Positions 1-11,175 of a stretch of 64,000 nt of DNA are shown here, one piece after another. A model generated the notes under the pieces. It had not been told where the DNA came from. It ran no database searches and saw nothing but the letters and a program-made list of their open reading frames with translations. Every line of letters starts with the position of its first letter. The stretch's first letter is position 1. Both the position numbers and the translations under genes were made by a program. Origin of the DNA: Anthoceros angustus (lineage: Eukaryota > Streptophyta > Anthocerotopsida > Anthocerotales > Anthocerotaceae). The DNA is taken from contig MU008196.1 in the NCBI GenBank assembly GCA_010909165.1, positions 186,001 to 250,000 of the forward strand, written 5' to 3'.

Positions 1-1560
1 AGATGAGCGGTACAAAGCGAACAAGGTGGACAATGAACCCATATCATGCATTGCAAAACTAGAGGGTAAGGTCCGGGAGAATGTGGACAAAATTTTTCAA
101 GTGGGAAGTGTGAGCTACCCGAGCGAAGCATGTCGCAGCAGGAACAAGCAAAAAGAGCAAAGGTAAGCGGAAGGCAACTGACGAGACAAAACAAGTTGAT
201 GGAGTTTTTGTGAAGCCCAAAGAGATGCAGGGGAAGCCGTGGCGAAGCTTTCAAGGAATCCCATCTTGAGAGTCAGGACAACAGATGTTGATAAGTGCTA
301 CGGAGAAAGTACTGACTGGCCTCTTGGACCTGAACGGAATGTCGAAGGAAGTTACACTCCGGAAGAAATTTCACGTCATACAGGTGGCAATGGCTAAACA
401 TCTGGCTTGTGACTCATTCGAAATGGTGAGACAAGAATACCCTCAACACTCCTCAGACGAAGTTATTGCAAGATTTCAAACCGCATTTGAGGGCAAGGTA
501 ACCATATTTCCTTCCATTGCAAAGGCGATTGTGAGGGCGCCGGCCGCCTCTCATGGCCTTCCCTCACGCTAACCCATGATGTTTGCCATTCCATGCAAAG
601 AAGTGAAAGATGTTGAGGACCTAAGAAATTACGATGATTTTCAAGCCTTTATTCTCGAGGTCCATACATGGAAGGGACTTGAAAATGAGCAAAGAGCGCT
701 AGCAGATATGGACATGGAGGAAGGGCTTCAATCGTTCACAGTGCCTAAATAGAGGACATTGTCAAGTACCAGGTCATTTCCAGAGATGCAGCAGATATGA
801 GGGGGTTTCTAAGGGTCTGCAAGTACACCCTGATAGTCATGGACGTACCCTGACCCTACTAGAAAAGGGCAGTCATGTTACACTTTATGTTAAGATTTGG
901 ACCCCCCTTTGTTGCAATTATGTTAAAATCTTGGGGTCTTGTTACACTTTTGGGACCCCTTGTTACAGTTAAGTTTGGAAACCAACCCTCCACCTTGTTA
1001 CAAATATGTTAGGTCTTGTTGCAATTATGTTGCAATGTAGTGAGAGGTGGTTTGTGTTCCCTCTCAAAATTTCAACATAATTGCAACAACCAAAGTGTTA
1101 CATCGTCTCTTGTTACAGTTTTGCAGGCTTGGTACCGAACCTCCTCCCCATCTACCTTCCTCGTTTTACTACTATTACCCTATGGAGTACCTAGTTGTAC
1201 TTAGTAGTTCCCACCGATACTCGTATGAATATACATATATATAAATACATGTACGAATACATTTTTTTTGTAAAATATAAGTATTGTTCATGGTAACATA
1301 TACTATATGGTAATTTCTGGTGATATACGGTCATATTCTATTTTATATAAAATAAGCATATACATCACACGGATAACGTACATACTTTGTACACATTATG
1401 TACACGTCCACGATACGTTTACTAGTTTGTCCTTGAGCACTCAGTGCCTTTTGTGCCTACGAGTTTGTGCTACGCGGACCCATGTTTGCTATGCGCCGGC
1501 GTAGGGTTGTTTGGCTCCAAGTCCTCCCTCCTTCTCTCTCCCCCTAGACAACTGCCTCAT
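1..1560. repeat. 1.58-kb direct tandem duplication, copy 1
   Basis: The first unit of a two-copy tandem repeat; copy 2 follows at about 1615-3150, with a period near 1583 bases. The unit ends in a pyrimidine-rich stretch (about 1507-1565) that recurs at 3088-3148. The left edge lies outside the window. A stretch at about 603-752 on the plus strand reads like decayed coding sequence (NYDDFQAFILEV, then a TAG stop) and stays in one frame in both copies. I do not recognise a protein family. Most differences between the copies are 1-4 base indels, often at CTG or CAG. It may be a pseudogene fragment or an unclassified repeat. Confidence 0.8.
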
Positions 1561-1614
1561 GTCCATGAGAAATTCAATCTCTACAAGGTGCTTGGTTTGA
1601 TTGAGACGATGAAG

Positions 1615-3150
1615 GCCGAGAAGATGGCAGTACAAGCGAGAACAAGGTGGACAATGAGAACCCATATCATGCATTGCAAAACTAGAGGGTAAGGTGCGGG
1701 AGAATGTGGACAAAATTTTTTGAAGTGGGAAGCGGGTGAGCTACCCGAGCGAAGCATGTCGCGGAACAAGCAAAAGAGCAAAGGTAGCGGAAGGCAGGCA
1801 GCGAGACAAAACAAGTTGATGGAGTTTTGTGAAGCCCAAAGAGATGCGAGGAAGCCGTGGCGAAGCTTTCAAGGAATCCCATCGGAGAGTCGGGACAACA
1901 GATGTTGATAAGTGCTACGGAGAAATCTTGTGGCCTCTTGGACCGAACGGAATGTCGAAGTTACACTCGGAAGAAATTTCACGTCATTCGGTGGCAATGG
2001 CAAAACATCGGTTGTGACTCATTGAAAATGGTGAGACAAGAATACCCTCAACACTCCTCGACGAAGTTATTGCAAGATTTCAAACCGCATTTGAGGGCAA
2101 GGTAACCATATTTCCTTCCATTACGAAAGGCGATTGTGAGGCGCCCTGCCGCCTCTCATTTCAGGTCTCTCACGCTAACCCATGATGTTTGCCATTCCAT
2201 GCGACAAGTGAAAGATGTTGAGGACCTAAGAAATTACGATGATTTTCAAGCCTTTATTCTCGAGGTCCATACATGGAAGGGACTTGAAAATGAGCAAAGA
2301 GCGCAGAATATGGACATGGAGGAAGGGCTTCAATCGTTCACGATTGCTAAATAGAGGACATTGTCAAGTACCAGTCATTTCAGAGATCGGCGAGATATGA
2401 GGGTTTCTAAGTGCCGCAAGTACACCACAGTAGTCATGGACGTGCCTGACCCTACTAGAAAAGGGTCATGTTACACTTTATGTTAAGATTTGGACCCCCT
2501 TTATTGCAATTATGTTAAAATCTTGGGGTCTTGTTACACTTTTGGGACCCCCTTATTACGATTAGGTTTGGAAACCAACCCTCCACCTTATTACAGTCAT
2601 ATTCTGAGTCTTGTTGCAATTATGTTGCAATGTAGTGAGAGGTGGTTTGTGTCCCTCTCAAAATTTCAACATAATTGCAACAACCAAAGTGTTACATCGT
2701 CTCTTATTCTGATTTTGAGGCTTGGTACCGAACCTCCTCCCATCTACCTTCCTCTTTTACTACTATTACCCTATGGAATACCTAGTTGTACTTAGTAGTT
2801 CCACCGATACTCGTATGAATATACATATATATAAAATACATGTATGAATACATTCTTTGTAAAATACGTATTGTTCATGGTAACATATACTATATGGTAA
2901 TTTCACATGATATGGTCATATTCTATTTTATATAAAATAAGCATATACGTCACGGATAGCGTACATACTTTGTACACATTATGTACACGTCCACGATCGT
3001 TTACTAGTTTGTCCTTGAGCACTTTCGATTGCCTTTTGTGCCTCTGAGTTTGTGCTCACAGCGGACCCATGTTTGCTATCTTGGCGTGGGGTTGTTTGGC
3101 TCAAGTCCTCCCTCCTTCTCTCTCCCCTAGACAATTGCCTCATGTCCGTT
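1615..3150. repeat. 1.58-kb direct tandem duplication, copy 2
   Basis: The second unit of the tandem repeat that begins at the window edge. It matches copy 1 along its whole length, including an AT-rich tail (about 2810-3000) with TATATATA and TTTGTAC stretches. The open frame at 2136-2354 contains the same NYDDFQAFILEV segment as copy 1, so the ancestral unit may have been coding, but no domain is recognisable. Small indels break the longer frames differently in the two copies. Confidence 0.8.
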
Positions 3151-3159
3151 CTGCGCCTT

Positions 3160-4440
3160 TTGCCCTGCCTCGACCATGGCTGTTGGTTGCTCCACTCCTA
3201 TCCTCCCTCTGCCACTCGCCTCTTCCACTCCCTTGTGTTGTTTTCACTGTCCACACTCAACATATGTCTCATATACAGTGACAAGACACTTTCTTCTTTG
3301 TGCTACAGCACCCGGATCTCGCCCTCTAAACACATCCCTCCTACCGTTCACTGGCCTTGTCACTCCGAGATAAGGAATAACAACATGGAATGAGTCTTGG
3401 TCTGACCTTGCAACTACTTGCAGTTGTACATGTACACGAGACACCCTGCTATGCTACTATCGCCTTCTCTAACATCAAATCACTAGCTAGTTACGCAATG
3501 TTTTGAAAAATTGAGAGGAAATCATAGAATTGGAACAAATTTTACCGATGGAACTGCATTGATGTGAAGAAGGCGATGGAAGAATGGAGGGTTTCATGTA
3601 CATGTATAGTCGCAAGGTGAGGCCAAGACCCATTCCATGCTGTGATGTTCTACCTCAAAATTTTATTTGATGCGTGACCACACTGTGATGTGACATTAGA
3701 GAAGGCGATGCTAGGAGGGCAGGGTCTTGGCCTGACCTTGCAATGCTCTGCAAGTACAAGATATGCTTGCGGCTGTACACGTGATCCCACCCTGCCACCA
3801 TCCCTTCACCAACATCATGTCACAGTGGTTACGCATCAGCTGAAAAATTGAGACGGGAAATCACAGCATGGAACGGGTCTCTCAAACGAACGCTGCACCC
3901 TAATATCCCCAAATAATTTTTCTATAATAATTATTAATAAATCATAGATGTTTTATGCACCTAACTCGGTATAGGTTATTGTAACAATGAGACCTGGGCA
4001 GTAATGGAAATGGGTTAAATAGTACAATAAAAAAATTACTAGCGCAACCAATGTCCAACCAATGTCCATTCCATTTCATGAGATTATAAAATCTAGCCAA
4101 TCCTATGAAGTTGTATTCTACAAGAGGAAAAGGAAAAATTGTATATTATTACACCACACCTTTTTCTATATGTATGCACAAAATATGGCTGTATTATACT
4201 TGAACTTGAGGCCTCCATTATGTTTTGACTAATGTGATGACCAATTAGACCATGAAACTTGGGTGATAATTAACCCCTGAAATGGTTGTGTGTCTCAAAT
4301 TGAGACTTCCATATTTTACTCCTCAAAAAAATATTTAACTGCCCATATAACAAAATCTAACTTAGGTGTTGAAACGTTTCCCAGCTCGAGACAATCTAGG
4401 GTCATATGACTCTTTAAACCAACTTTCCCAATTAACAATG
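3160..4440. other. Non-coding interval with short dispersed repeats
   Basis: I see no gene here. Two diverged copies of a roughly 120-bp motif containing GTCTTGG(T/C)CTGACCTTGCAA lie near 3391 and 3721. Its right part (about 3808-3880, ACCAACATCATGTCACAGTG onward) recurs at 6789 and 8159, next to copia fragments. The rest, 3900-4440, is AT-rich and featureless. Confidence 0.5.
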
Positions 4441-4508
4441 ACACTCCCAAAAACACTCGAGTCATAGCCAAATAAACCTTCAACCATATTCCACCACTAT
4501 TAGAAAGC

Positions 4509-4603
4509 TTGAGGCCCTGTTATGGCCATTTGTAACATGTTAGCCTTGTCATGTTGCATTTTCAAGGCCAATGTTACAAGGCTCGAGGGTCGGGGCCTCT
4601 CAA
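4509..4603. repeat. Nested foldback, unit 1
   Basis: Three pairs of complementary blocks lie in mirror order: TTGAGGCC with GGCCTCTCAA (two extra bases), TTGTAACA with TGTTACAA, and GCCTTG with CAAGGC, around a short loop near 4550-4562. The structure repeats in units 2 (about 4997-5090) and 3 (about 5484-5576). It would fold into a long interrupted stem as DNA or RNA. Confidence 0.75.
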
Positions 4604-4844
4604 ACATTACATCAAATGTTATATTTATAGTGTGATATCACCGTTAAGAAATCAGGCTCAATATAGATGGTGTAAAGAACCTAGATTAAACCTTGATTTA
4701 CCTGCATAGACTAGTTGCAGATATATGCTAGTCGCATTTAAAAAAAGTGGGCGAGATCGTATGTGATGTGGTGATGAAAGATTAGAATCCACAAGTTGTC
4801 TTTACATCGTCTTGGGTGTGGTGCATAGGGTCTTGTGACGTGTA

Positions 4845-4899
4845 TTTGTAGGAGCTTTTATCTTTTTGCTATGTAGCAAAATGTAAAAGCTCCTACAAA
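4845..4899. repeat. Hairpin foldback, unit 1
   Basis: The arms TTTGTAGGAGCTTTTA (4845-4860) and TAAAAGCTCCTACAAA (4884-4899) are exact reverse complements. The interior adds TTTTGCTA paired with TAGCAAAA. Almost the whole 55 bases can pair. Confidence 0.85.
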
Positions 4900-5331
4900 C
4901 ACACACATATACGCACCGTGAGGTTGTCACACTCCCAAAAACACTCGAGTCATAGCCAAATAAACCTTCAACCATATTCCACCACTATTAGAAAGCTTGA
5001 GGCCATGTTATGGCCATTTGTAACATGTTAGCCTTGTCATGTTGCATTTTCAAGGCCAATGTTACAAGGCTCGAGGGTCGGGCCTCTCAAACATTACATC
5101 AAATGTTATATTTATAGTGATATCACCCTTACGTTAAGAAATCAGGCTCAATATAGATGGTGTAAAGAACCTAGATTAAACCTTGATTTACCCGCATAGA
5201 CTAGTTATATATATGCTAGTCGCATTTAAAAAAGTGGGCGAGATCATATGTGATGTGGTGATGGAAGATTAGAATCCACAAGTTGTCTTTACATCGTCTT
5301 GGGTGTGGTGCATAGGGTCTTGTGGCGTGTA

Positions 5332-5385
5332 TTTGTAGGAGCTTTTATCTTTTGCTATGTAGCAAAATGTAAAAGCTCCTACAAA
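5332..5385. repeat. Hairpin foldback, unit 2
   Basis: The same hairpin as in unit 1, with both 16-base arms intact and one fewer T before the inner stem. Confidence 0.85.
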
Positions 5386-5813
5386 CACACACATATACGC
5401 ACCGTGAGGTTGTCACACTCCCAAAAACACTCGAGTCATAGCCAAATAAACCTTCAACCATATTCCACCACTATTAGAAAGCTTGAGGCCATGTTATGGC
5501 CATTTGTAACATGTTAGCCTTGTCATGTTGCATTTTCAAGGCCAATGTTACAAGGCTCGAGGGTCGGGCCTCTCAAACATTACATCAAATGTTATATTTA
5601 TAGTGTGATATCACCCTTCGTTGAAATCAGGCTCAATATAGATGGTGTAAAGAACCTAGATTAAACCTTGATTTACCCGCATAGACTAGTTATGGATATA
5701 TGCTAGTCGCATTTAAAAAAGTGGGCGAGATGTGATGTGGTGATGGAAGATTAGAATCCACAAGTTGTCTTTACATCGTCTTGGGTGTGGTGCATAGGGT
5801 CTTGTGACGTGTA

Positions 5814-5864
5814 TTTGTAGGAGCTTTTATCTTTTGCTATGTAGCAAAAAGCGACTCCTACAAA
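5814..5864. repeat. Hairpin foldback, unit 3 (damaged arm)
   Basis: The left arm is intact. The right arm has lost bases, reading AGCGACTCCTACAAA where TAAAAGCTCCTACAAA is expected, so the stem is shorter. Confidence 0.75.
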
Positions 5865-5869
5865 CACAC

Positions 5870-6790
5870 ACATATCTGAGTGAGGTTGTCACACTCCTAT
5901 ACACGTACAACCATCACTTGCGACACTATCCTGTCTCAAGTTTCCTCTCAACAAGAGAAGTTTTCATAAGGAAGCTCCAAAAACATGCTACACATCGTGC
6001 ATGCAAAAGAGGATGGAGTTCAAACACACCTAGTACCTTGCTGCCCCAAGATTCAAATAGTGAACTCCCTCCGCTCTCACAATACACCATATTTGCTTGC
6101 TTAAAGAAAACTTCCCCAACGCTTATCTTCATTTTGGGGAGAAGCCGATCGCTGGATTCTCCTCCATCTTTCACCTTATCCAAAAGACATTATTAAGGAT
6201 TGTTGGTTTGAAACGTGTGATACCCAAGGGGTGCGAGAGGTGCTTGCTCAAGGCAATGTTCACAATAAACACACACAGCCTGCTATTAGAGACATGTCCC
6301 GCCGAGGGTACTAGTTGTTGAACATCTGTTTGGTATGAGGAGATAGATATTTCTACGCTCAGCTTGCCACTCAGCCCATAAGGTCATGGTTTCACATCAG
6401 CATTACAGTTTTTAGAGGCTAGTCATAATGTTGGTTTCTTTTCAACTACGATAACACAACTAAGTAACAGCTTCCACAACACAAGTGTGTACATGCAACA
6501 ATTTCGCAGTGACTTCCTATGGTTAGAGCGGCTCACAGCTTGGTGTCTGCAGCAAGAAAGGGGCAAAGACGAAGAAGCTTTCACGTTGAGCATCAGTTTG
6601 CAAGCACAAGATAACACACAGTTAGTGACTCTGGGCACATTTTTGCACAACACCCAGCAGCCAGTGAATACAGTGCTGTAGAACGCAGGCATAAAACATA
6701 GATAAGCTCAAGGGCAACAACCCTGTCGCTGAGGAGGTTGATTTATTACAATAGAAGGATGGCTTTACAGTTCTCTAGGATGGCAACACC
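5870..6790. repeat. Direct duplication of about 0.9 kb, copy 1
   Basis: This segment recurs at about 7285-8160 in the same orientation. It includes a weakly coding-like plus-strand stretch (LLKENFPNAYLHFGEK in copy 2, broken by indels in copy 1) and a block at 6423-6692 that is almost identical to 7806-8073. No protein family is recognised. The copies differ mainly by short indels. Confidence 0.75.
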
Positions 6791-6859
6791 TTCACCAACA
6801 TCATGTCACAGTGGTTACGCATCAGCTGAAAAATTGAGACTGGAAATCACAGCATGGAA

Positions 6860-6984
6860 CGGGCTTTGAATCGGGCAACAGAACCATCCGGATGCAACTT
6901 TAATTTAAATACCCATTTGGATGTAATGGCTCGTCTGTCCGGAGGTAAAGTTACTAGCTCCCAGGTTTTGTTTTCAATGAGGTC
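6860..6984 (-). pseudogene. Copia reverse transcriptase fragment
   Basis: A 125-bp piece that repeats 8222-8346 almost exactly. On the minus strand it encodes the start of a copia-type reverse transcriptase (WELVTLPP, then FKLKLHPDGSVARFKAR). It has been carried with the duplicated repeat DNA around it and is far too short to function. Confidence 0.75.
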
Positions 6985-7222
6985 AAACATTACATCAAAT
7001 GTTATATTTATAGTGATATCACCCTTACGTTAAGAAATCAGGCTCAATATAGATGGTGTAAAGAACCTAGATTAAACCTTGATTTACCCGCATAGACTAG
7101 TTATATATATGCTAGTCGCATTTAAAAAAGTGGGCGAGATCATATGTGATGTGGTGATGGAAGATTAGAATCCACAAGTTGTCTTTACATCGTCTTGGGT
7201 GTGGTGCATAGGGTCTGTGGCG

Positions 7223-7276
7223 TTTGTAGGAGCTTTTATCTTTTGCTATGTAGCAAAATGTAAAAGCTCCTACAAA
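7223..7276. repeat. Hairpin foldback, fourth copy
   Basis: A full hairpin with two intact 16-base arms, in a partial fourth copy of the 488-bp unit (about 6985-7290). Confidence 0.85.
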
Positions 7277-7284
7277 CACATATA

Positions 7285-8160
7285 CGCATGAGTGAGGTTG
7301 TCACACTCCTATACACGTACAACCATCACTTGCGACTATCCATCTCAAGTTTCCTCTCAACAAGAGAAGTTTCCATAAGGAAGCTCCAAAACATGCTACA
7401 CATCGTGCATGCAAAAGAGGATGGAGTTCAAACACACCTAGTACCTTGCCCCAAGATTCAAATAGTGAACTCCTCCGCCTCTCAATACACCATATTAAGC
7501 TTGCTTAAAGAAAACTTCCCCAACGCTTATCTTCATTTTGGGGAGAAGCGTTGGATTCTCCTCCATCTTTCACCTTATCCAAAAAGATTATTAAGGATTG
7601 TTGGTTTGGAAGCGTATGATACCCAAGGGGTGCGAGAGGTGCTTGCTCAAGGCAATGTTCACAATAAACACACACTGCTATTAGAGACATGTCCCGCCGA
7701 GGGTACTAGTTGTTGAACATTTGGTATGAGGAGATAGATATTTCTACGCCACACTCATTTATAAGGTCATGGTTTCACATCAGCATTACAGTTTTTAGAG
7801 GCTAGTCATAATGTTGGTTTCTTTTCAACTAGGATAACACAACTAAGTAACAGCTTCCACAACACAAGTGTGTACATGCAACAATTTCGCAATGACTTCC
7901 TATGGTTAGAGCGGCTCACAGCTTGGTGTCTGCAGCAAGAAAGGGGCAAAGACGAAGAAGCTTTCACGTTGAGCATCAGTTTGCAAGCACAAGATAACAC
8001 ACAGTTAGTGACTCTGGGCACATTTTTGCACAACACCAGCAGTGAATACGGTCAGAGAACGCATAAAACATAGATAAGCTCAAGGGCAACAACCCTGTCG
8101 CTGAGGAGGTTGATTTATTACAATAGAAGGATGGCTACAGTTCTAGGATGGCAACACCTT
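7285..8160. repeat. Direct duplication of about 0.9 kb, copy 2
   Basis: The second copy of the segment at 5870-6790. The plus-strand frame 7288-7716 is longer here than in copy 1, but the two translations drift apart through indels. I treat it as non-functional repeat DNA, not a gene. Confidence 0.7.
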
Positions 8161-8212
8161 CACCAACATCATGTCACGTGGTTACGCATCGGTGAAAAAT
8201 TGAGACTGGAAA

Positions 8213-9046
8213 TCACAGCATGGAACGGGCTTTGAATCGGGCAACAGAACCATCCGGATGCAACTTTAATTTAAATACCCATTTGGATGTAATGGCTCGT
8301 CTGTCCGGAGGTAAAGTTACTAGCTCCCAGGTTTTGTTTTCAATGAGGCTGTTATACTCAGAATCAATGGCCTTCTGCCATTCTGCTTTATAGGGGCCAG
8401 ATAAAGCTTCCTTATATGTAAGTGGTGTATCGGGTGGATCAAGGATGGTGGAGGCTGATGTATGGGCAAGAGCTGCTAGATCGGACCGAGGTAATGGGTC
8501 AGCTGGTAAGATTGGTAAGACTGGTATTGGCACTAAGGTGTCACCAGGTTCATAGGGTTTTTCTAACACTCAGATCTAGGACAGTGAATTCGTGCTGATC
8601 TACGTGGCAAAACAAGGTCTTGTTCTACAACTGGAGGGTCTGGATCCACATCTAATTCAGCTGGATCTAGAACAGGAAGATCTAACTCTGCAGCTGGAGG
8701 AGCATCATCTAACTGTACAGGGTCAAGTACAACTGGTGCATTCATAGGAGGTTGTTGGACAGGAAATTGAAGTTGTGGTGGCACACTAGAAAAATCGGAA
8801 GGAAAATCAGAAATGTCAGTGTCAATCTCATCATCTGTAACTGGTAGCTGTGGTGTATGCCCATATACAGAGGGTTCTAATAAAGGCGTGTGGCTTGTGA
8901 CATTATGTTGATGAGAGGAGATGATAATGCTCTTGTTGAAACTCACACTTCGAGCCAAGGTAAGCTGTCTTGTGTGTGGATTGTATAACTTGTAGCCCTT
9001 CGATTGCTCAGAATAACCAACAAATACATGCTTAGTAGCCTCAGTT
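8213..9046 (-). pseudogene. Ty1/copia pol fragment (integrase C-terminus to RT start)
   Basis: Read on the minus strand from 9046, the segment begins with the end of a copia integrase (FVGYSEQSKGYKLYNP, then the LARSVSFNKS strand). An acidic, proline-rich linker follows with the usual RRSARI motif, and then the first part of the RVT_2 reverse transcriptase (EWQKAIDSEYNSL, WELVTLPPDRRAI, SKWVFKLKLHPDGSVARFKAR). A frame break separates the linker from the RT near 8565. The RT stops after its first motif, where unrelated repeat DNA begins, and the catalytic YVDD is absent. This is a truncated retroelement relic. Confidence 0.85.
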
Positions 9047-9257
9047 CATAGGGCAGTACCCTCACGGTCCTAGGCCAGACATTTGGTTGCAGACGACGTC
9101 CCGCGTGCTGGACTTTGCCAGGGGTCTTCCCTTCACCAGTGTGTCGCACCGTCGCTGCGGCCACAACGCCGCTCCCTCACCGCTCGAACGCTTCCCAGCT
9201 GCTACCTCCACAAAGAAAGGTTTGGGCCCCGCCCTCACCCTGGTCACCGCACCTCAA

Positions 9258-9805
9258 GACCCTACCAGACACCATGCACCCTCACACGGTCGGCACGACG
9301 CTTGTGTAGCAAAACAAGCACACAGTGTTAGAGCAAGGCATGACATTTTATTATGGGAGCTCCTCCCCTCTTATAGGAGCTCCCCAAACCCTAGCATTAA
9401 TTAAGTCTGGTGGGGTAGGTGGGGTTGCTTACGGTTTTTAAGTGGATGGCCTCTTAAAAGGTTCTTAACCTACCTCCTAACAATCCCACTAACCCCCTAT
9501 GGGTCTTAATGACCCCTTCACTCCCCTACCAACTATCTGCCAACTTCTTCTTGGGCGTTGGCATGGCCAAGCGCCCAACCACCGTCTTCCTCCTCTTTGC
9601 TGGGGGACTGCTCCCCGTCCGGATCTCCTCACTCGTCGTCGCGACAGGAACCTCCACACCTGTCTCGGCGATCTTGTGATGGTGGGCGCCACCCCTCTTG
9701 CAGGGCGCTCTTGTAGAGGCATTGGCCTCTCTGTCATCTTGCCCTTTACAATTACCTCAGGCGGTTGGGTGTTGGTGCAACGCTTGTCCTACCGCCAGAC
9801 ACCCC
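9258..9805. repeat. LTR-like tandem unit, copy 1 (0.55 kb)
   Basis: The first of two direct copies (the second is 9806-10359). On the minus strand the unit has an LTR-like layout: TGTTAGGAGG near 9482, a TATA-like CTATAAGAGG near 9368-9377, and a GGGAGCTCC foldback at 9355-9384. A further scrap of the same motif lies at 11518-11556. I could not fix LTR ends or a primer-binding site, so LTR is an inference. Confidence 0.6.
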
Positions 9806-10359
9806 AACCCTACCGGACACCATGCACCCTCACACGGTCGACGACGCTTGTGTAGCAAAACAAGCACACACAGGTTAGGAGAGCAAGGCATGACATTTTA
9901 TTATGGGAGCTCCTCCCCCTCTTATAGGAGCTCCCCCCAAACCCTAGCATTAATTAAGTCTGGTGGGGTAGGTGGGGTTGCTTACGGTTTTTAAGTGGAT
10001 GGCCTCTTAAAAGGTTCTTAACCTACCTCCTAACAATCCCACTAACCCCCTATGGGTCTTAATGACCCCTTCACTCCCCTACCAACTATCTGCCAACTTC
10101 TTCTTGGGCGTTGGCCAAGCGCCCAACCACCGTCTTCCTCCTCTTTGCCGGGGACCGCTCCCGTCAGGATCTCCTCACTGTCGTCGCAGAACCTCCACAC
10201 TGTCTCGGCGTGATGATGAAGCCACCTCCTCTTGCACGGCGCTCTTGTAGAGGCATTGGCCTCTCTGTAGCAAACTGTACTGCCGCCGCTACAATTACCT
10301 CAAGGCGGTTGGGTGCTGGTGCAACGCTTGTCCTACCGCCAGACACCCCCAACCCTACC
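9806..10359. repeat. LTR-like tandem unit, copy 2
   Basis: A direct repeat of 9258-9805 with scattered small indels. Its minus strand continues out of the coiled-coil ORF to its right. The ORF's tail (TERPMPLQERRARGG near 10240) is echoed in copy 1 (TERPMPLQERPARG near 9735), so the duplicated unit includes the end of that ORF. Confidence 0.65.
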
Positions 10360-11175
10360 GGCCTACTGGAAATCTCCTCTTCTTCCATTGGCTCCTCCCA
10401 TACTGAGCCTTCTGCATCCATTTCGCTCTCCACGTCCTGAATCTCCGAAGCTGAGGATCGCAATTCCTCCAAAATCTCCCTGTCGTCATCGTGGGGACCC
10501 AACAACTTCCTTGTCAACAAGGAACGCATCTCCTTGGCGAACTTGTTGACCCTAGCATGTAAGTGGACCTGCATCTCCTGGCCCTTCAAACAAATCTCAT
10601 CAAATTCCTCAGGCCACTCTCCTGAGGCTAACTTACTTCGCAAAGCATCCCTCTCAAGTGTCACCTCACTCAAACGAAGCTGTAAAGTGACATTTTGCAT
10701 CTCTCTTCCATGCCTCCAGTATCCCTTGCTGCCATGCATAATCAGCCTGGAAGCGTTGCTTCCTGACGACCAGCATGCGATGCATCATTTTCCTCCGGTG
10801 AGCTACCTCTTCCTTCCACCGTTGGTCAGCCTCCGTTGCTTGCTTCATGAGCTCCTCACGCTCCTTGCTCCATGTGGCCTGTCCTTCCTCCAGCTCCTTG
10901 AGCTTGGCCTCCAGTCCTTCATTCTTGGCTTGGGCAGCCTCAGCCTCCGCCTGGACAGTCTTCAACCTGTCCCCATTTTGTTCCTTCTCAGCCTGGAGGG
11001 CTGAGAGTTGCTGCTGCCACTCCTTCCCACATTGGACAGTCTCCTCAATCTTCCGGTTGAGGGTAGCTACTTCCTTCATTCGCTCTCTACTTTCTTGTCT
11101 CAGCCTCTGTTCTTCAATTTTGCTGAGCCCCAACCTTCTCTCCAGATCAACTAGGCGCCCCTTCGCTAGCGCCAT
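10164..11175 (-). pseudogene. Coiled-coil ORF with one frameshift, family unknown
   Basis: The minus-strand frame from 11175 encodes about 150 residues of charged, heptad-rich helix (KGRLVDLERRLGLSKIEEQ, LKELEEGQATWSKEREEL, RWKEEVAHRRKMMHRM). Near 10705 the sense passes into a second frame that carries on the same kind of protein (LRLSEVTLERDALRSKL, EMRSLLTRKLLG) and then an acidic segment (EPMEEEEISS). The overlap at 10666-10739 shows a single-base shift. The composition fits a structural or retroelement gag-like protein. I recognise no domain. The LTR-like repeats on the left suggest a retroelement, but there are no pol motifs. Confidence 0.6.

Larger units (their letters stand above)
4441..5890. 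repeat. Tandem array, three units of about 488 bp
   Basis: Three head-to-tail units start near 4441, 4928 and 5415, each opening with CACTCCCAAAAACACTCGAG. A fourth partial unit lies at about 6985-7290. Each unit holds two foldbacks: a larger nested one about 70 bases into the unit and a tight hairpin about 400 bases in. Units 1 and 2 are nearly identical; unit 3 has small deletions, including a damaged second hairpin arm. No coding capacity is seen. The hairpins suggest a MITE-like or foldback origin, but no target-site duplication was identified. Confidence 0.85.

Noticed and set aside
285-572. 95-residue ORF in the first tandem repeat
   Set aside because: The same region in copy 2 is in different frames because of indels, so the frame is not maintained.
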